DNA from: Eurosta solidaginis
Taxonomy: Eukaryota; Arthropoda; Insecta; Diptera; Tephritidae
Direction of reading: 5' to 3'
Assembly (NCBI RefSeq): GCF_040869045.1
Contig: NC_090320.1
Location: forward strand, 249,178,978 to 249,242,977
DNA: 64,000 bases
In this document: positions 45,308 through 57,512 of the stretch, in pieces
Numbering within the stretch: position 1 is the stretch's first letter
How the letters are laid out: the number at the start of each line of letters is the position of its first letter
Translations under genes and position numbers: made by a program
Notes under the pieces: model-generated
Seen by the model: the letters and a program-made list of their open reading frames with translations, nothing else
Database searches by the model: none
Told to the model about the DNA's origin: nothing

Positions 45308-47764
45308 CAAGTAAGGAAGGTTAAGTTCGGGTGTAACCGAACATTACATACTCAGTTGAGAGCTATGGTGACAACATAAGGGAAAATAACCATGTAGGAA
45401 AATGAACCGAGGGAACCCTGGAATGTGTTTGTATGACATGCGTATCAAATGAAAGGCATTAAAGAGTATTTTATGAGGGAGTGGGCCATAGTTCTATAGG
45501 TGGACGCCATTTAGGGATATAGCCATTAAGGTGGATCAGGGTTGACTCTAGAATGCGTTTGTACGATATGGGTATCAAATGAAAGGTGTTAATGAGTATT
45601 TTAAAAGGGAGTAATCCTTAGTTCCATAGGTGGACTCCGTTTCGAGATATCGCCATAAAGGTGGAGCAGGGGTGACCCTAGAATTTGTTTGTACAATATG
45701 GGTATCAAAAGAAAGGTTTTAATGAGTATTTTAAAAGGGAGTAATCCCTAGTTCCATAGGTGGACGCCGTTTCGAGATATCGCCATAAAGGTGGACCAGG
45801 GGTGACCCTAGAATTTGTTTGTACAATATGGGCATCAAACGAATGGTGTTAATGAGTATTTTAAAAGGTAGTGGGCCTTAGTTCTATAGGTGGATGCCGT
45901 TTCGAAATATCGCCATAAAAGTGGACCAGGGGTGACTCTAGAATGTGGTTGTACGATATGGGTATCAAATGAAAGGTGTTAATGAGAGTTTTAAAAGGGA
46001 GTGGTGGTTGTTGTATAGGTGGTCGCCTTTTCGAGATATCGCCATAAAGGTGGGCCAGTGGTGACTCTAGAATTCGTTTGTGCGATATGGGTATCAAACG
46101 AAAGGAGTTAATAAGTATTTTAAAAGGGAGTGGGCCTTAGTTCTATAGGTGGACGCCTTTTCGAGGTATAGCAATAAAGGTGGACCAGGGGTGACTCTAG
46201 ACTTTGTTTGTGCGATATGGATAGCAAATGAAAGATGTTAATGAGTATTTTAAAAGGGCGTGGGGCTTAGTTCTATAGGTGGACGCCTTTTCGAGATATC
46301 GCCATAAAGGTGGACCAGGGGTGACTCTAGAACGAGTTTGTACGATATGGGTATCAAATTAAAGGCATTAATGAGAGTTTTAAATGGGAGTGGTGGTAGT
46401 TGTATATGTGAAGGCGTTTTCCAGATATCAACCAAAATGTGGACCAGGGTGACCCAGAACATTATCTGTTGGATACCGCTAATTTATTTATATATGTAAT
46501 ACCTGCCAAGATTTTAAGGGTTTTTTATTTCGCCCTGCAGAACTTTTTCATTTTCTTCTACATAATATGATAAGTGTCACAACCATTTTATAAAGTTTTT
46601 TCTAAAGTTATATTTCGCGTCAATAAAACAATCCAATTACCCTGTTTCATCCCTTTTTTCGTATTTGGTATAGAATTATGGAATTTTTTTCATTTTTCGT
46701 AATTTTCGATATCGAAAAAGTGGGCGTGGTCATAATCGGATTTCGTTCATTTTTCAAACCAAGATAAAGTGAGTTCAAGTAAGCACGTAAACTAAGTTCA
46801 TTAAAGATATGTCGATTTTTGCTCAAGTTATCATGTTAACGGCCATGAGGAAGGACAGACGGACGACTGTGTATAAAAACTGGGCGTGGCATCAACCGAT
46901 CCCGCCCATTTTCACAGAAAACATTTAACGTCATAAAATCTATGACCCTACCAAATTTCAAAAGGATTGGTTAATTTTTGTTCGACTTATGGCGTTAAAA
47001 GTATCCTAGACAAATTAAATGAAAAAGGGCGGAGCCACGCCCATTTTGAAATTTTCTTTTATTTTTGTATTTTGTTACACCACATCATTACTGGAGTTGA
47101 ATGGTGATATAATTTACTTACATACTGTAAAGATATTAAATTTTTTGTTAAAATTTTACTTTGAAAAAAAATTTTTTTTAAAAGTGGGCGTGGTCCTCCT
47201 CCGATTTTGCTAATTTTTATTAAGCGTACATATAGTAATAGGAGTAACGTTCCTGCCAAATTTCATCATGATATCTTCAACGACTGCCAAATCACAGCTT
47301 GCAAAATTTTAAATTACCTTCTTTTCGAAGTGGGCGGTGCCACGCCCATTGTCGATAATTTTACTAATTTTCTATTCTGCGTCATAAGTTCAACTTATCT
47401 ACCAAGTTTCGTCGCTTTATCTGTCTTTTGTAATGAATTATCGCACTTTTTCGGTTTTTCGAAATTTTCGATATCGAAAAAGTAGGCGTGGTTATAGTCC
47501 GATATCGTTCATTTTAAATAGCGATCTGAGATGAGTGCTCAGGAACCTACGTACCAAATTTCATCAAGATACCTCAAAATTTACTCAAGTTACCGTGTTA
47601 ACGGACGGACGGACGGACGGACATGGCTCAATCAAATTTTTTTTCGATCCTGATTATTTTGATATATGGAAATCTATATCTATCTCGATTCCTTTATATA
47701 TGTACAACTAACCGTTATCCAATCAAACTTAATATACTCTGTGAGCTCTGCTCAACTGAGTATA
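45308..47764 (-). mobile_element. Helentron copy F, complete
   Basis: Minus-strand copy. The 3' end is at 45308 (CAAGTAAGGAAGG on the plus strand, hairpin GTTCGG/CCGAAC, then ATACTCAGTTGAG). About eight 130-bp satellite units follow (45410-46440), then the GC-box body, (GGAC)n near 47606-47622 and the 5' hairpin end at 47764. Each structural module is present and in order. Confidence 0.9.
45410..46440. repeat. 130-bp satellite array of Helentron F, about 8 units
   Basis: Units share GTACGATATGGGTATCAAAT and TTCGAGATATCGCCATAAAG with arrays A and D. The unit nearest the 3' end is the most diverged, as in copy D. Confidence 0.92.
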
Positions 47765-49189
47765 ATTAATAACATTTTTCTTAAAAGTTTAACAATATTA
47801 TCCCCATTTCTGGAAATTTTAAAATAAAAATTCATTAAAATTAATCAACATTTCTTGGAATAGTAAATTCGCAGAGATCGTTTTTATTCCATAATCGTAA
47901 AAAATCCCACGGCCTTAATTGCAGCATTTACAGCAAAACATATACCAATTAACTTGTGGACTAAGTTCCTTTCTATTTTATTAATATTTCAAATTTAATT
48001 GAGCCATCATTTTTATGACCACATTTCACATTAGCAATCGCTTCACTTCAGGCCCCTGCACCATACCTTTTTTCAGGCCAAATCAATATCATAAAAGTAG
48101 ATTCGATGAAAAGTTATATAAATTCATAGAAATTTCGTTCAACAACAAAACATTAAAAGCTAAAATAGCACAAATAAAATTTTATTAATTAAAAAAAAAA
48201 TAATAATAATAATTCACAAAAATACGCGCAGTTTTTCCGCGCCGAATCGCTTATGGTTGCGTCGATTTGCTTAAAAGTTGCGGCATAGCCATTAAAAGAT
48301 GAAATCGATTGCGTTCATTGCAACGGAAGCGATAGAGTGGGGGCTGGTGAGGTAATTGGTTAAGCCGCAAAAAGATCAAAGCAAAAATGTGTTTTTCAAT
48401 TTTATGTGATTTTCATAATCCAGTTATGGCAGAAAAGCGATAGCGCTTTTGTTAGCTGAACAAGTGGAAGCGTATTGCCTCCCCCTCTCCACTAAACAGA
48501 TCGTACAGATTTGCCACACCACATCCTCTTGCTTTTCTTTGTTATGCGGCTGAAATTAATTAATATTTAAGTCACTATTCGGCGCACATCAAGGCGTATG
48601 AAATGAGTTCCCAGATAAATTGTTGAGATACGTAGCACTCAATGGCGATCAGTGATGCCACTTACATGGTGAAGGTGGTGGGGCTATGAGTACCGTTTAC
48701 CAGGTGGCCTTCTACGGAGTATGCAAGCAAATTACTTAAGTATGCGTGTATATTTGAAGCTGGTAGTGGAAAGTATGTATAAACTTTCAAATGATAAATT
48801 ATTTCATAAACATTTTACTTACATTCAAACTTTTACGATTAAAAACCCATAAAATAGTAAATTAATAAATAAGAAAGTTAACAATCGAGTGGAAGCAAAA
48901 ATAATATACCCAATTGTGAGTATAGCTTCGACCAAAGATATATCGCTAGAGAGTGGTTCTTCTTTGCTTGGGGTGCAACGTTGGTGCATGTTTGTACAAA
49001 TCGGTATCTGTAGGGTAGCTCGATAAGATAATGTTTCGAAAGGTTAAGGAAAGTTAGCAATCTCATCTCCTGAATTGTGCAGCCACCAAAATCATACTGA
49101 TATTACCATGAGATAAATGCAAACATTGCATTAACAACCGACTATTTACTAACTCTATCCCTATACCATTATATGTCTCTCTGATAGTT
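47765..49189. other. No gene recognised
   Basis: AT-rich sequence with A-tracts near 48190. No open frame or repeat of note; possibly single-copy non-coding DNA. Confidence 0.4.
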
Positions 49190-49722
49190 TGCGCGTTATG
49201 GAATATTCATGCCTGAAAAAGCGACGTCGTGTTAAGCGTCGGTGATTTGTGCTGCAGGAGATACATAGAGAAAAATATCAAGGAGAGATCCTAGGCAGTA
49301 ATTCTCATGGAATCTTAGTTGGTGTATTCCCATAGTAGGTGTGTGCGAAGAGCGTCACAAAAAAATTTTCCCGAGGCAGTGGTTGGCGAGTACTGAAGAA
49401 GATTTAATGATGTACGAGTTATACGCAGACATCAACATAGTCCAGCGAATTAAAACGCAGCGGCTGCGCTGGCTAGGCCATGTTATGCGAATGAAAGATG
49501 ATGCTCCGGCCAAGAAAGTGTTTCTATCGGAACCCGCCTATGGAAGCAGAGGTAGAGGGCGGCCCCCACTCCGTTGGAAGGACCAGGTAGAAAGCGATTT
49601 AAACTCCTTTTGTGTGACCAATTGGCGCCAGTTGGCAGAGCGAAGGAGCGACTGGCGCGCCTTGTTGGATGGCCATAACCGTTTAGACGGTTAAGCGCCA
49701 ATTAAGTAAGTAAGTAAATGGT
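49190..49722 (+). mobile_element. 5'-truncated RTE-like LINE 3' end
   Basis: The frame at 49341-49694 reads YELYADINIVQRIKTQRLRW, LGHVMRMKDDAPAKKVF, GRGRPPLRWKDQVESDL, RRSDWRALLDG. This is the typical C-terminus I associate with RTE-type endonuclease-RT proteins (RLRW-GHV-RM...RGRP--RW-D). The stop is followed by a short (AAGT)n tail at about 49706-49720, as RTE elements end in simple repeats rather than poly(A). The RT core is absent, and I do not recognise the sequence before 49340. Confidence 0.7.
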
Positions 49723-49849
49723 AGGTGCTACTAGTAACGGAGCGTGCAGGATTCGATCTGGCAAAGGACTGTCCACATACGTAACTTTCTCTAAGCCTTC
49801 GAGGAGTGTTTCTGCGGTCACACAATAACCCAGTGGCCAATAAGAAATC

Positions 49850-49995
49850 GTTAGTAAATACAATTAGACTTAATGCCTCGGCACATCTTAAGCACAGACC
49901 GTACGGTCATACTACTATACTACAGGTTACATGATGCTGTGCTTACATTTCATAGTCAAAACAGAGGAAGAAGTTGGCGAGATGGCAGAACATAC
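49850..49995 (+). pseudogene. Short LOA-like LINE relic (RT to RNase H linker)
   Basis: TIRLNASAHLKHRPYGHTTI matches the TTATRLDASGQLERRPYGHSSI region of the intact LINE ORF2. A broken piece resembling WRKGAQMADEA follows. It is only about 145 bp long. Confidence 0.55.
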
Positions 49996-50529
49996 GATGA
50001 AGATGTAAACCTATGATCCCAAACTTCGACCTAGGGTTGGGATTTTCGTTATATTGTGCTAATACTGTAATAAGCAGGTATAAGTGGTGACCGAGACCAA
50101 AGCAGTATAAAGAGCGAAGAAAAACCGTGTAAACTGCAACCGCTTCATTCTGACATGGAACGCTAGGTGGTCAATTAAACAATTAGAAACTTACATCTAT
50201 TTTAGGTTCCCCGTCTGAATGTTCATATTTGGTATTTTGAAGTCGGATGATACCTTCGCGTAGAATATAAAAGTGGGCATAGTTGCAAGTCTGCCGAAAC
50301 ACCATTTTCACTGAATTTCTTTGAATATAAAGCAATTGTTTTGTTCGACGTTAACCCAACAGGCCATCGAAAACCATTCGAACTCGGTTATATAACTAAT
50401 CATATCCGATTCGGTGAGTAGTGTAGTTAGAGCACGTGAGGGATCCCAATACTGCGCGAATCACCAACAACATTCCTTAAGTCCAACGCAATGGCGTGTC
50501 CTTACCCAATAGAGATGCCCTAAGAAGAT

Positions 50530-50760
50530 TTTCATCGGCCTCACATAGACTGAAGCTGCGCTTAGTGTTACCAGATGTGTGTTGAGGACCGAATGAAAAT
50601 AAAAACTTGTTCAAGAACCAGAACCTTTGCTAAAGAGTAACACAGTGCTCTCCGCCAATACTCGAAGTCTTTTAAGACCCAACCAATTAGTTCTTGTAAA
50701 AACAGATCCTTGTCACTTTTACCAGCCCTGTCTATTAGCTGAAGAGCGGAGGCCACATAC
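50530..50760 (-). pseudogene. LOA-like LINE 3' relic
   Basis: Matches the C-terminal end and 3' UTR of the LINE at 32918-37114 (compare CCTCACATAGACTGA at about 50540 and 32951, and the GTGTTACCAGA block). It lies on the minus strand, opposite to the adjacent relic at 49850-49995, so the two come from separate insertions or a rearrangement. Confidence 0.6.
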
Positions 50761-51349
50761 AAAAATGTTCCCAGCCATTTCTTCGCACAAACCGATTTTC
50801 CTACGCCTTTTTTTGGTGATAAGACATGAAAAATAAAGAATAAATAAAGTCTTCTTGGCTACGTTCCATATTTGCTATATATGGTATATATGTATATTTT
50901 GAGATGAAAGGAAATATAGGAAAGTGAGCCGGACCCGTGCGCGCGCATCTTGCGCAATAAATATAAAAGTTTCATATCAACTATTAACAGAAATCAGCTG
51001 TTCTATCAATTAAACATCTGTAAATTACAGGCGCTTGCGCTGCCATCTGGCGAATGCTAGCAACTGCCGGTAATGCAGTGATAGTTCTAATCAAATTTTC
51101 ACAATAGTGCCATAATAGATTTATTTGTGTGCTCACAATGGTTCACTTTTAACAAATTATTTTAATAAAATATATTTGCTAAACAAAAGCACTACGACCA
51201 ATATTGCCCAAAGCTCGCTAATACCACGAATCGCCATCTTTACAACCAAAACTTTATTTAAAGATTTGGATTCCAAATAAGAGCGAAAAAGGGACATAAA
51301 AACAGCAATTAGAAATAATATATAAGATAGAACCGAACCGATGTAATTC

Positions 51350-51910
51350 AGCACTTTATGGCCATCAAGTCTTAGACGTTCAGGCCCTACTGAAGTAGAT
51401 CTGCTGTCAAGGGAAATGATCGATTTGTATGACATTGGAATCTGACGACCATCTGAAGATGTTAAGAAAAGCATAAGGTCACGAACAATACCTGAGTGAC
51501 AAGAGTCGGGAAAATGGCGCTGGATGAATGTTATGATTGGAAGCACAACAAACTAAACTACCATCTCACGCAGATGTTGAGTGGGCACGACGATTTCAAG
51601 GATTATTTACATAAGCGTAGAATAGAGGAGGATCCTTTTCGTCCACACTGTACCACCAAATCGGAAAACGCAGAACAAGTAATGTTTCATTGTACTCGTT
51701 TTCCCAGCGATAGACTCTCTGTATATAGAAAGGAGCCTTCCATATGGAATTTAGTTCCCCTAATATGCACACAAATAAATTATTGGACTGCTGTGAGCAA
51801 AATGGTCTTTCAAGTTGAGACACGATTTAAGTTCGCTGAACCGGAATGCAAAGAAATCCGCATGCGAAGCAGTGGCGCTTAAATCGCTTCTATCGCCCGT
51901 GACGTTATGC
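51350..51910 (+). pseudogene. R1-like LINE 3' relic
   Basis: Homologous to about 18080-18645 of the R1-like LINE. HNKLNYHLTQMLSGHDDFKD, then the knuckle region (HCTTKSENAEQVMFHC, with the first Cys replaced by His context) and the end MRSSGA followed by a stop. Upstream, 51390-51490 aligns out of frame (GACCATCTGAAGA block). It has decayed independently of the 16230-18868 copy. Confidence 0.7.
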
Positions 51911-53154
51911 CTAGCGGCGGTCCCACGAGGTGTGGATAAATGGACAGAATAAACTCGATTTCATTTAAACACTTAAGGGCAGTGTGCTGCCTCAACGTTC
52001 AAGAAAAAAAGGTACCCTCATGCCTAAAAAGCGCATCTTGGTATAAAGATTTCACACACATGCATGGCTTGCTGATATCACCACAACCTAGCACTCACAT
52101 GAATCAATGCAGTTACATATGTGTCACGCCGCTGACTCTCGATTGCATGCGGTTACAAACCAGAACACCTCTTCAAAGTGGTGCATATCGCTTTTGGATT
52201 GATGATTTTTGCTTGTTGGCTACCGCATTCCGATCTACTCAGCTATGTACATGGGATTGCGTCCAACAGAAGCACCATGTGTACACACACACACACATGC
52301 TTAGTATATTAGTTGCCTGCGCACTTAGTGAATCATTAAGATATGCGTTCACTAGTCAATTTATGACCAACCAAAGCAGATGACGACGCAGGAAGTTGGC
52401 GGTGGATATTTTCATAGCAAAACTGTTAGCAGATAAAGTTGATTGGGAACAGTTGAAACAACAACAACAAGAACGAGCACTATAAGTGCCACATGTTTTG
52501 ATGTGCTTGCGGATTATGGATTTTTAACGAGTTTTCAATTTATATTCAACTCAATGCACACTCGAAACTGCTGCCGCCACTTGACATGACTTTAGCTGAT
52601 TACAATGCATGTGTGTGTGTGTGTGTGTGTGCGATATTTGTGGCAAATACAACATTCATAAGTCGAGTGTTCATATAAATACGTCGTACGTCAATATGGT
52701 GGCATCGTAAAAGAGCTTGAAAGCGTTGAGTGGCGTCTGCTGGTCGCAAGCCAATATTATTTTTATAGATTTATAATTTTTTTAAATGAATAACTATTAA
52801 TCTACATCTCTTCCAACGTCTCAAACACATGCAGCAAGCAAATCGAAAATATTCGTTGCAATATGAAGGAGTTGTGGCGGAAGTTGGTTTAAATCTAAAT
52901 TGAATTTTTCGGTGGTTTTTAATATGGCAGCAAATGCAATCTTAACACTGAGCGGAAGTTTTCGAAACTTAAGTGCTTGTTGAAGTGCAACACACGTTTC
53001 ATGCAGCGCGTGATAAATAAATACTAAGGCTTATTTGAGTCGTTCAATGATCTTATGCATAGTGCAAATCTAACAAAATCCTATTATCAATGAGAAAGCG
53101 TATTGCATACTTCACGGCTTACTTAGCTCGTACATTTAGTCCATGCTATAAGCT
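51911..53154. other. No gene recognised; TG microsatellite
   Basis: (GT)n at 52611-52631 and a short (AC)n near 52288. A 147-codon frame at 51940-52383 has no similarity I know and is not called. The remainder is probably single-copy non-coding DNA. Confidence 0.4.
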
Positions 53155-56100
53155 CCTTGACTATGTTTATGAAAGTCAAGTATCTGGGCGTTGAGATATA
53201 CAGCATGCTTAGGTGGAAATGTAATAACGAAGGCAGGGTCGAAAGGGCTTATATCGGCTTCTACTCGTGTAAAAGATCGTCAGCAGAAACTGGGGTCTAA
53301 AACTCAAACTTGTGATGTGGCTATATACTGCCGTCGTTAGACCCAGAAAAACAGTACAATATTAACAAGTAAGGAAAGCTAAGTTCGGGTGTAACCGAAC
53401 ATTACATACTCAGCTGAGAGCTATGGAGACAAAGTAAGGGAAAATCACCACGTTGTAAAAAGAACCTAGGGTAACCCTGGAATGTGTTTGTATGACACGT
53501 GTATCAAATGGAAGGATTAAAGAGTATTTTAAAGGAAGTGGGCCATAGTTCTATAGATGGACGCCTTTTCGAGATATCGCCATAAAGGTGGACCAGGGGT
53601 GACCCTAGAATTTGTTTGTACGATATGGGTATCAAATGAAAGGTGTTAATGAGTATTTTAAAAGGGGTGATCCTTAGTTCCATAGGTGGACGCCGTTTCG
53701 AGATATCGCCATAAAGGTGGACCAGGGGTGACTATAGAATGCGTTTGTACGATATGGGTTTCAAATTAAAGGTATTAATGAGGGCTTTAAAAGGGAATGG
53801 TGGTAGTTGTATATGTGAAGGCGTTTTCGAGATATCGACCAAAATGTGAACCAGGGTGACCCAGAACATCATCTGTCGGGTACCGCTAATTTATTTATAT
53901 ACATATGTAATACCACGAATGGTATTCCTGCCAAGATTCAAAGCCCTTGATTTCGCCCTGCAAAACTTTTTCATTTACTTCTACTTAATATGGTAGGTGT
54001 CACACCCATTTTACAAAGTTTTTTTCTAAAGTTATATTTTGCGTCAATAAACCAATCCAATTACCATGTTTCATCCCTTTTCTCGATTTGGTATAGAATT
54101 ATGGCATTTTTTTAATTTTTCGTAACTTTCGATATCGAAAAAGTGGGCGTGGTCATAGTCGGATTTCGTCCATTTTTTACACCAATACAAAGTGAGTACG
54201 AGAATTGAGTTTAGTAAAGATATGTCGATTTTTGCTCAAGTTATCGTATTAACGGCCGAGCGAAAGGACAGGCGGTCGACTGTGTAAAAAAACTTGGCGC
54301 GGCTTCAACCGATTTCGGCCTTTTTCACAGAAAACAGTTATCGTCCTATAATCTAAGACCCTACCAAATATCACAAGGATTGGGAAATTTTTGTTCGACT
54401 TATGGCATTAAAAGTATTCAAGGCAAATTAAAAGAAAAAGGGCGGAGCCACGCCCATTTTGAAATTTTCTTTTATTTTTGTATTTTATTGCACAATATCA
54501 TTACTGGAGTCGAATATTGACATAATTTACTTATACACTGTAAAGATATTAAATTTTTTTGTTAAAATTTGACTTAAAGAAATTTTTTTTAAAGTGGACG
54601 TGTTCGTTCTCCGATTTTGCTAATTTTTATTAAGCATACATTTAGTAATAGGAGCAACGTTCCTGCCAAATTTAGTTATGATATCTTCAACGACTGCCAA
54701 ATTACAGCTTGCAAAACTTTTAAATTACCTTCTTTTAAAAGTGGGTGGTACCACCCCCATTGTCCAAATTTTTACTAATTTTCTATTCTGCGTCATATGG
54801 CCAACACACCAACCAAGTTTCATTGCCTTGTCTGTTTTTGGCAATGAATTATTGCATTTTTTCTGGTTTTCGAAATTTTCGATATCGAAAAAGTGGGCGT
54901 GGTTATAGTCCGATATCATTCATTTTAAATAGAGATCTGAGATGAGTGCCCAGGAACCTACATACCAAATTTCATCAAGATACATTAAAATTTACTCAAG
55001 TTATCGTGTTAACGGACAAACGGACGAAGGGACGGACGGACGGACATGGCTCAATCAAATTTTTTTTCGATACTAATGATTTTGATATATGGAAGTCTAT
55101 ATCTATCTCGATTCCTTTATACCTGTACAACCAACCGTTATCCAATCAAAGTTAATATACTCTGTGAGCTCTGCTCAACTGAGTATAAAAAGATAAATTT
55201 AGTACAGCGCGCAGCTTGTGGCGCGGTAAGAGCTGCACTAAGGTCATGTCAAACTGATGCACTAAATATGCTCCTAAACCAGCTACCTCTGGAACTTCAT
55301 ATACGTGAAACTGCAACATTTTCAGCAGTTAGACTTCGTAAATCTGACTGTTGGAACTCGAGGCCGTATGGTTTCATTAGTATCCTCATAAGGCTTTTCA
55401 GTGTATCTTCGTCATCAGATTAGCACACACCATCACTAAGATTTGACACATGTAATAAGGTTAAATTCCTCTCAAGTGGGGACTTATAGAACTAGGGGGA
55501 GATGGTCGGGCTTGTACCTTAATGGTACGTGTTACCGGAAAATACCAGGTCTATATCCGGCAAAGCACCATCATCATCGATAACAATGCCCAAAACCTTC
55601 GGGAGGACACAAAAGAATCAGTCGCACACTAACTTTGTAAAAGTCAAGCTCTAGCATACACTAGGTTTCTAACTAACGGCAGTTATACATATACTGCCGA
55701 AATTCAGGAAGTAGCTAAATGATCTGTAAAAGATATCGGCAGTTTCATTGTCCGCATCATATGGTTTGAATGGAGCACTGACTAGGCATAATAAAATAGC
55801 AGCAATTGGTTCCAAAAGAAAGTGTTCAAAAATGTCACCTCGTGCGGTACTTGAACCTGGACTTCATACAAGCATTTTTCAGGCCAAGGTTTTCGCTATA
55901 ATCCAGTGTGCGGAGATCAACCTGCAATGAGTTTCCAAAAATCAGAGACTCGTTATATTCAGCGTCAGTCAGGCCGCGCTCAAGGCAATGTCGTCAGTTT
56001 CGCTCATTAGGAATCATTGAGTGAGCGCAGAGATTAAATCGTTTATTGGCTAATAACACCATCAGTTTGGCTTGGGTACCGGGCCACAGAGGGGTGGATC

Positions 56101-56600
56101 GAAACGAGAAATCAGACGGGCTGTCCAGAAAGACAACAGCCCGTAATGGTGATAGGGCCTCACACAATAAGAAAAGAATGCAGGCAGAAGGGGGCATGCC
56201 TCAGAAAGAATTACAGGACTCCGGCAGGCAAGGACACTGATAAGAGAATATACCACACAACGATGTTAAGCCATGATTAGTACCTAAAAAAGCAGCCTTA
56301 GGATTTTGACAGTCATACTCAAAGGTCATTGCAGACTAAATAGCCAAAACTAGGCATATGATCATTAGATCTTTGTCGATTCTGCGACGGCGAGGATGAA
56401 ACACCAGAATGTCATGCCGTCACGAGATGAAGGTCAGCCGTTCTTTGTGCCCTTCTTCGTCTACCAGCCTTTTGAACTCTTCTGGTGGGCGCCCCAACAT
56501 ATCGAACCGATGCACACTGGTCGGTCTTATATGGAGTTGGTGGCCAAAAATACTTCCAGTGGAGATATTAACGTGAAACTTTGGTCACGGCTTTAAAAAT
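53155..56600 (+). pseudogene. LINE relic (RT thumb to RNase H and knuckle) split by Helentron G
   Basis: Before the Helentron, 53155-53345 reads VKYLGVEIYSMLRWK, then ERAYIGFYSCKRS and TAVVRP, matching the RT thumb (KYLGIILDSKLSW...). After it, 55190-55420 continues with VQRAACGAVRAALRSCQTDA, LLNQLPLELHIRETA and WNSRPYGF, the linker to RNase H. RNase H scraps follow: ACTGCCGAAATTC region near 55700, FQAKVFAIIQCAE near 55880, and SLAWVPGHRGVDRNEKSDG near 56068-56125. A knuckle-like CRFCDGEDETPECH lies near 56375. Frames are broken outside these blocks. Confidence 0.7.
53366..55187 (-). mobile_element. Helentron copy G, complete, inside a LINE relic
   Basis: Minus-strand copy. The 3' end is at 53366 (CAAGTAAGGAAAGC and hairpin GTTCGG/CCGAAC on the plus strand). 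About three satellite units follow (53450-53850), then the GC-box body, a (GGAC) tract near 55027-55045 and the 5' hairpin end at 55187. No gene. Confidence 0.9.
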
Positions 56601-57512
56601 ATGTGAGAACTATTTTTTCATAAAATTGGTGCGGTGGTCATACCGACCCACAACCACCCACTTTCACCGCATGCATATAAAAAGTAAGTAGATGTGGGGG
56701 CAAAAGTGGTAAGATGTGTCTATCGCAAATACAATGCTTAATAGGATTAAATAAAGAAATTAAAGTTATTAAAATAACTTGCATACATAACAATAACAAA
56801 ACAACAAACATAGACAAAAGTTAACATTTGCATATCGTCGACTGGATAAAATAATGTCGTATGTTATACGTGCTTACAAGTAACATACGACAATGATTTA
56901 TTAGGGTGACGCTATCAGAAAACTGTCGCAAAACATAGTTAGTGGCAGAAAGTGGAAGCTATTATTAACACTTTTGAATCTTAAAACTTTGGCTAATAAT
57001 AGGATGTAAGTTCCAACGTGAGGACCGGTGAGGAACCCAACTAAAACTTTAGCTGAATTCGAAATATGTGTGCAAATAAACACTAATAAAGGCACTGGTG
57101 AAATTTTAAATAAAAAAAAAAAAAAAAACACAACAAGCTAAAGACACTAAAATTACTTCAAAATGAAGTAAATACCTTTGACTTCAATACTCGTTTTTAT
57201 TTATTTCAATACAATGATATTTTATGTATTTTTAAACAGCTTAAACTTGCACTTTATTTTCAACTTGCTTACACTGCAAAAACCAACTAATACCATAACC
57301 TCAATTTTGAAGTTATTCTTAAAAAGTACCGTTCTTTTCACTTTGATTTTTTTATTTTTGACCTATGGAACCGACCACTGTGTGGTGACACTATGCCGGA
57401 GTAATGCCAGCTAGATGGTTGAGAACGCATCATAAATTTTCTGTCTAAAACTGCTACCTTTCAGCTAATAACTCTTAACATCAAATTAATCCCATAGAGC
57501 AAAATACATTTT
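56601..57512. other. No gene; hairpin and poly(A) run
   Basis: A perfect 12-bp inverted repeat TGTCGTATGTTA/TAACATACGACA with a 14-nt loop lies at 56855-56892. A run of about 17 A ends near 57128. I cannot assign either to an element. Confidence 0.5.

Noticed and set aside
51940..52383. 147-codon frame as a possible gene
   Set aside because: No domain, no paralogue in the window, and it starts directly after a LINE relic; ordinary chance open frame.
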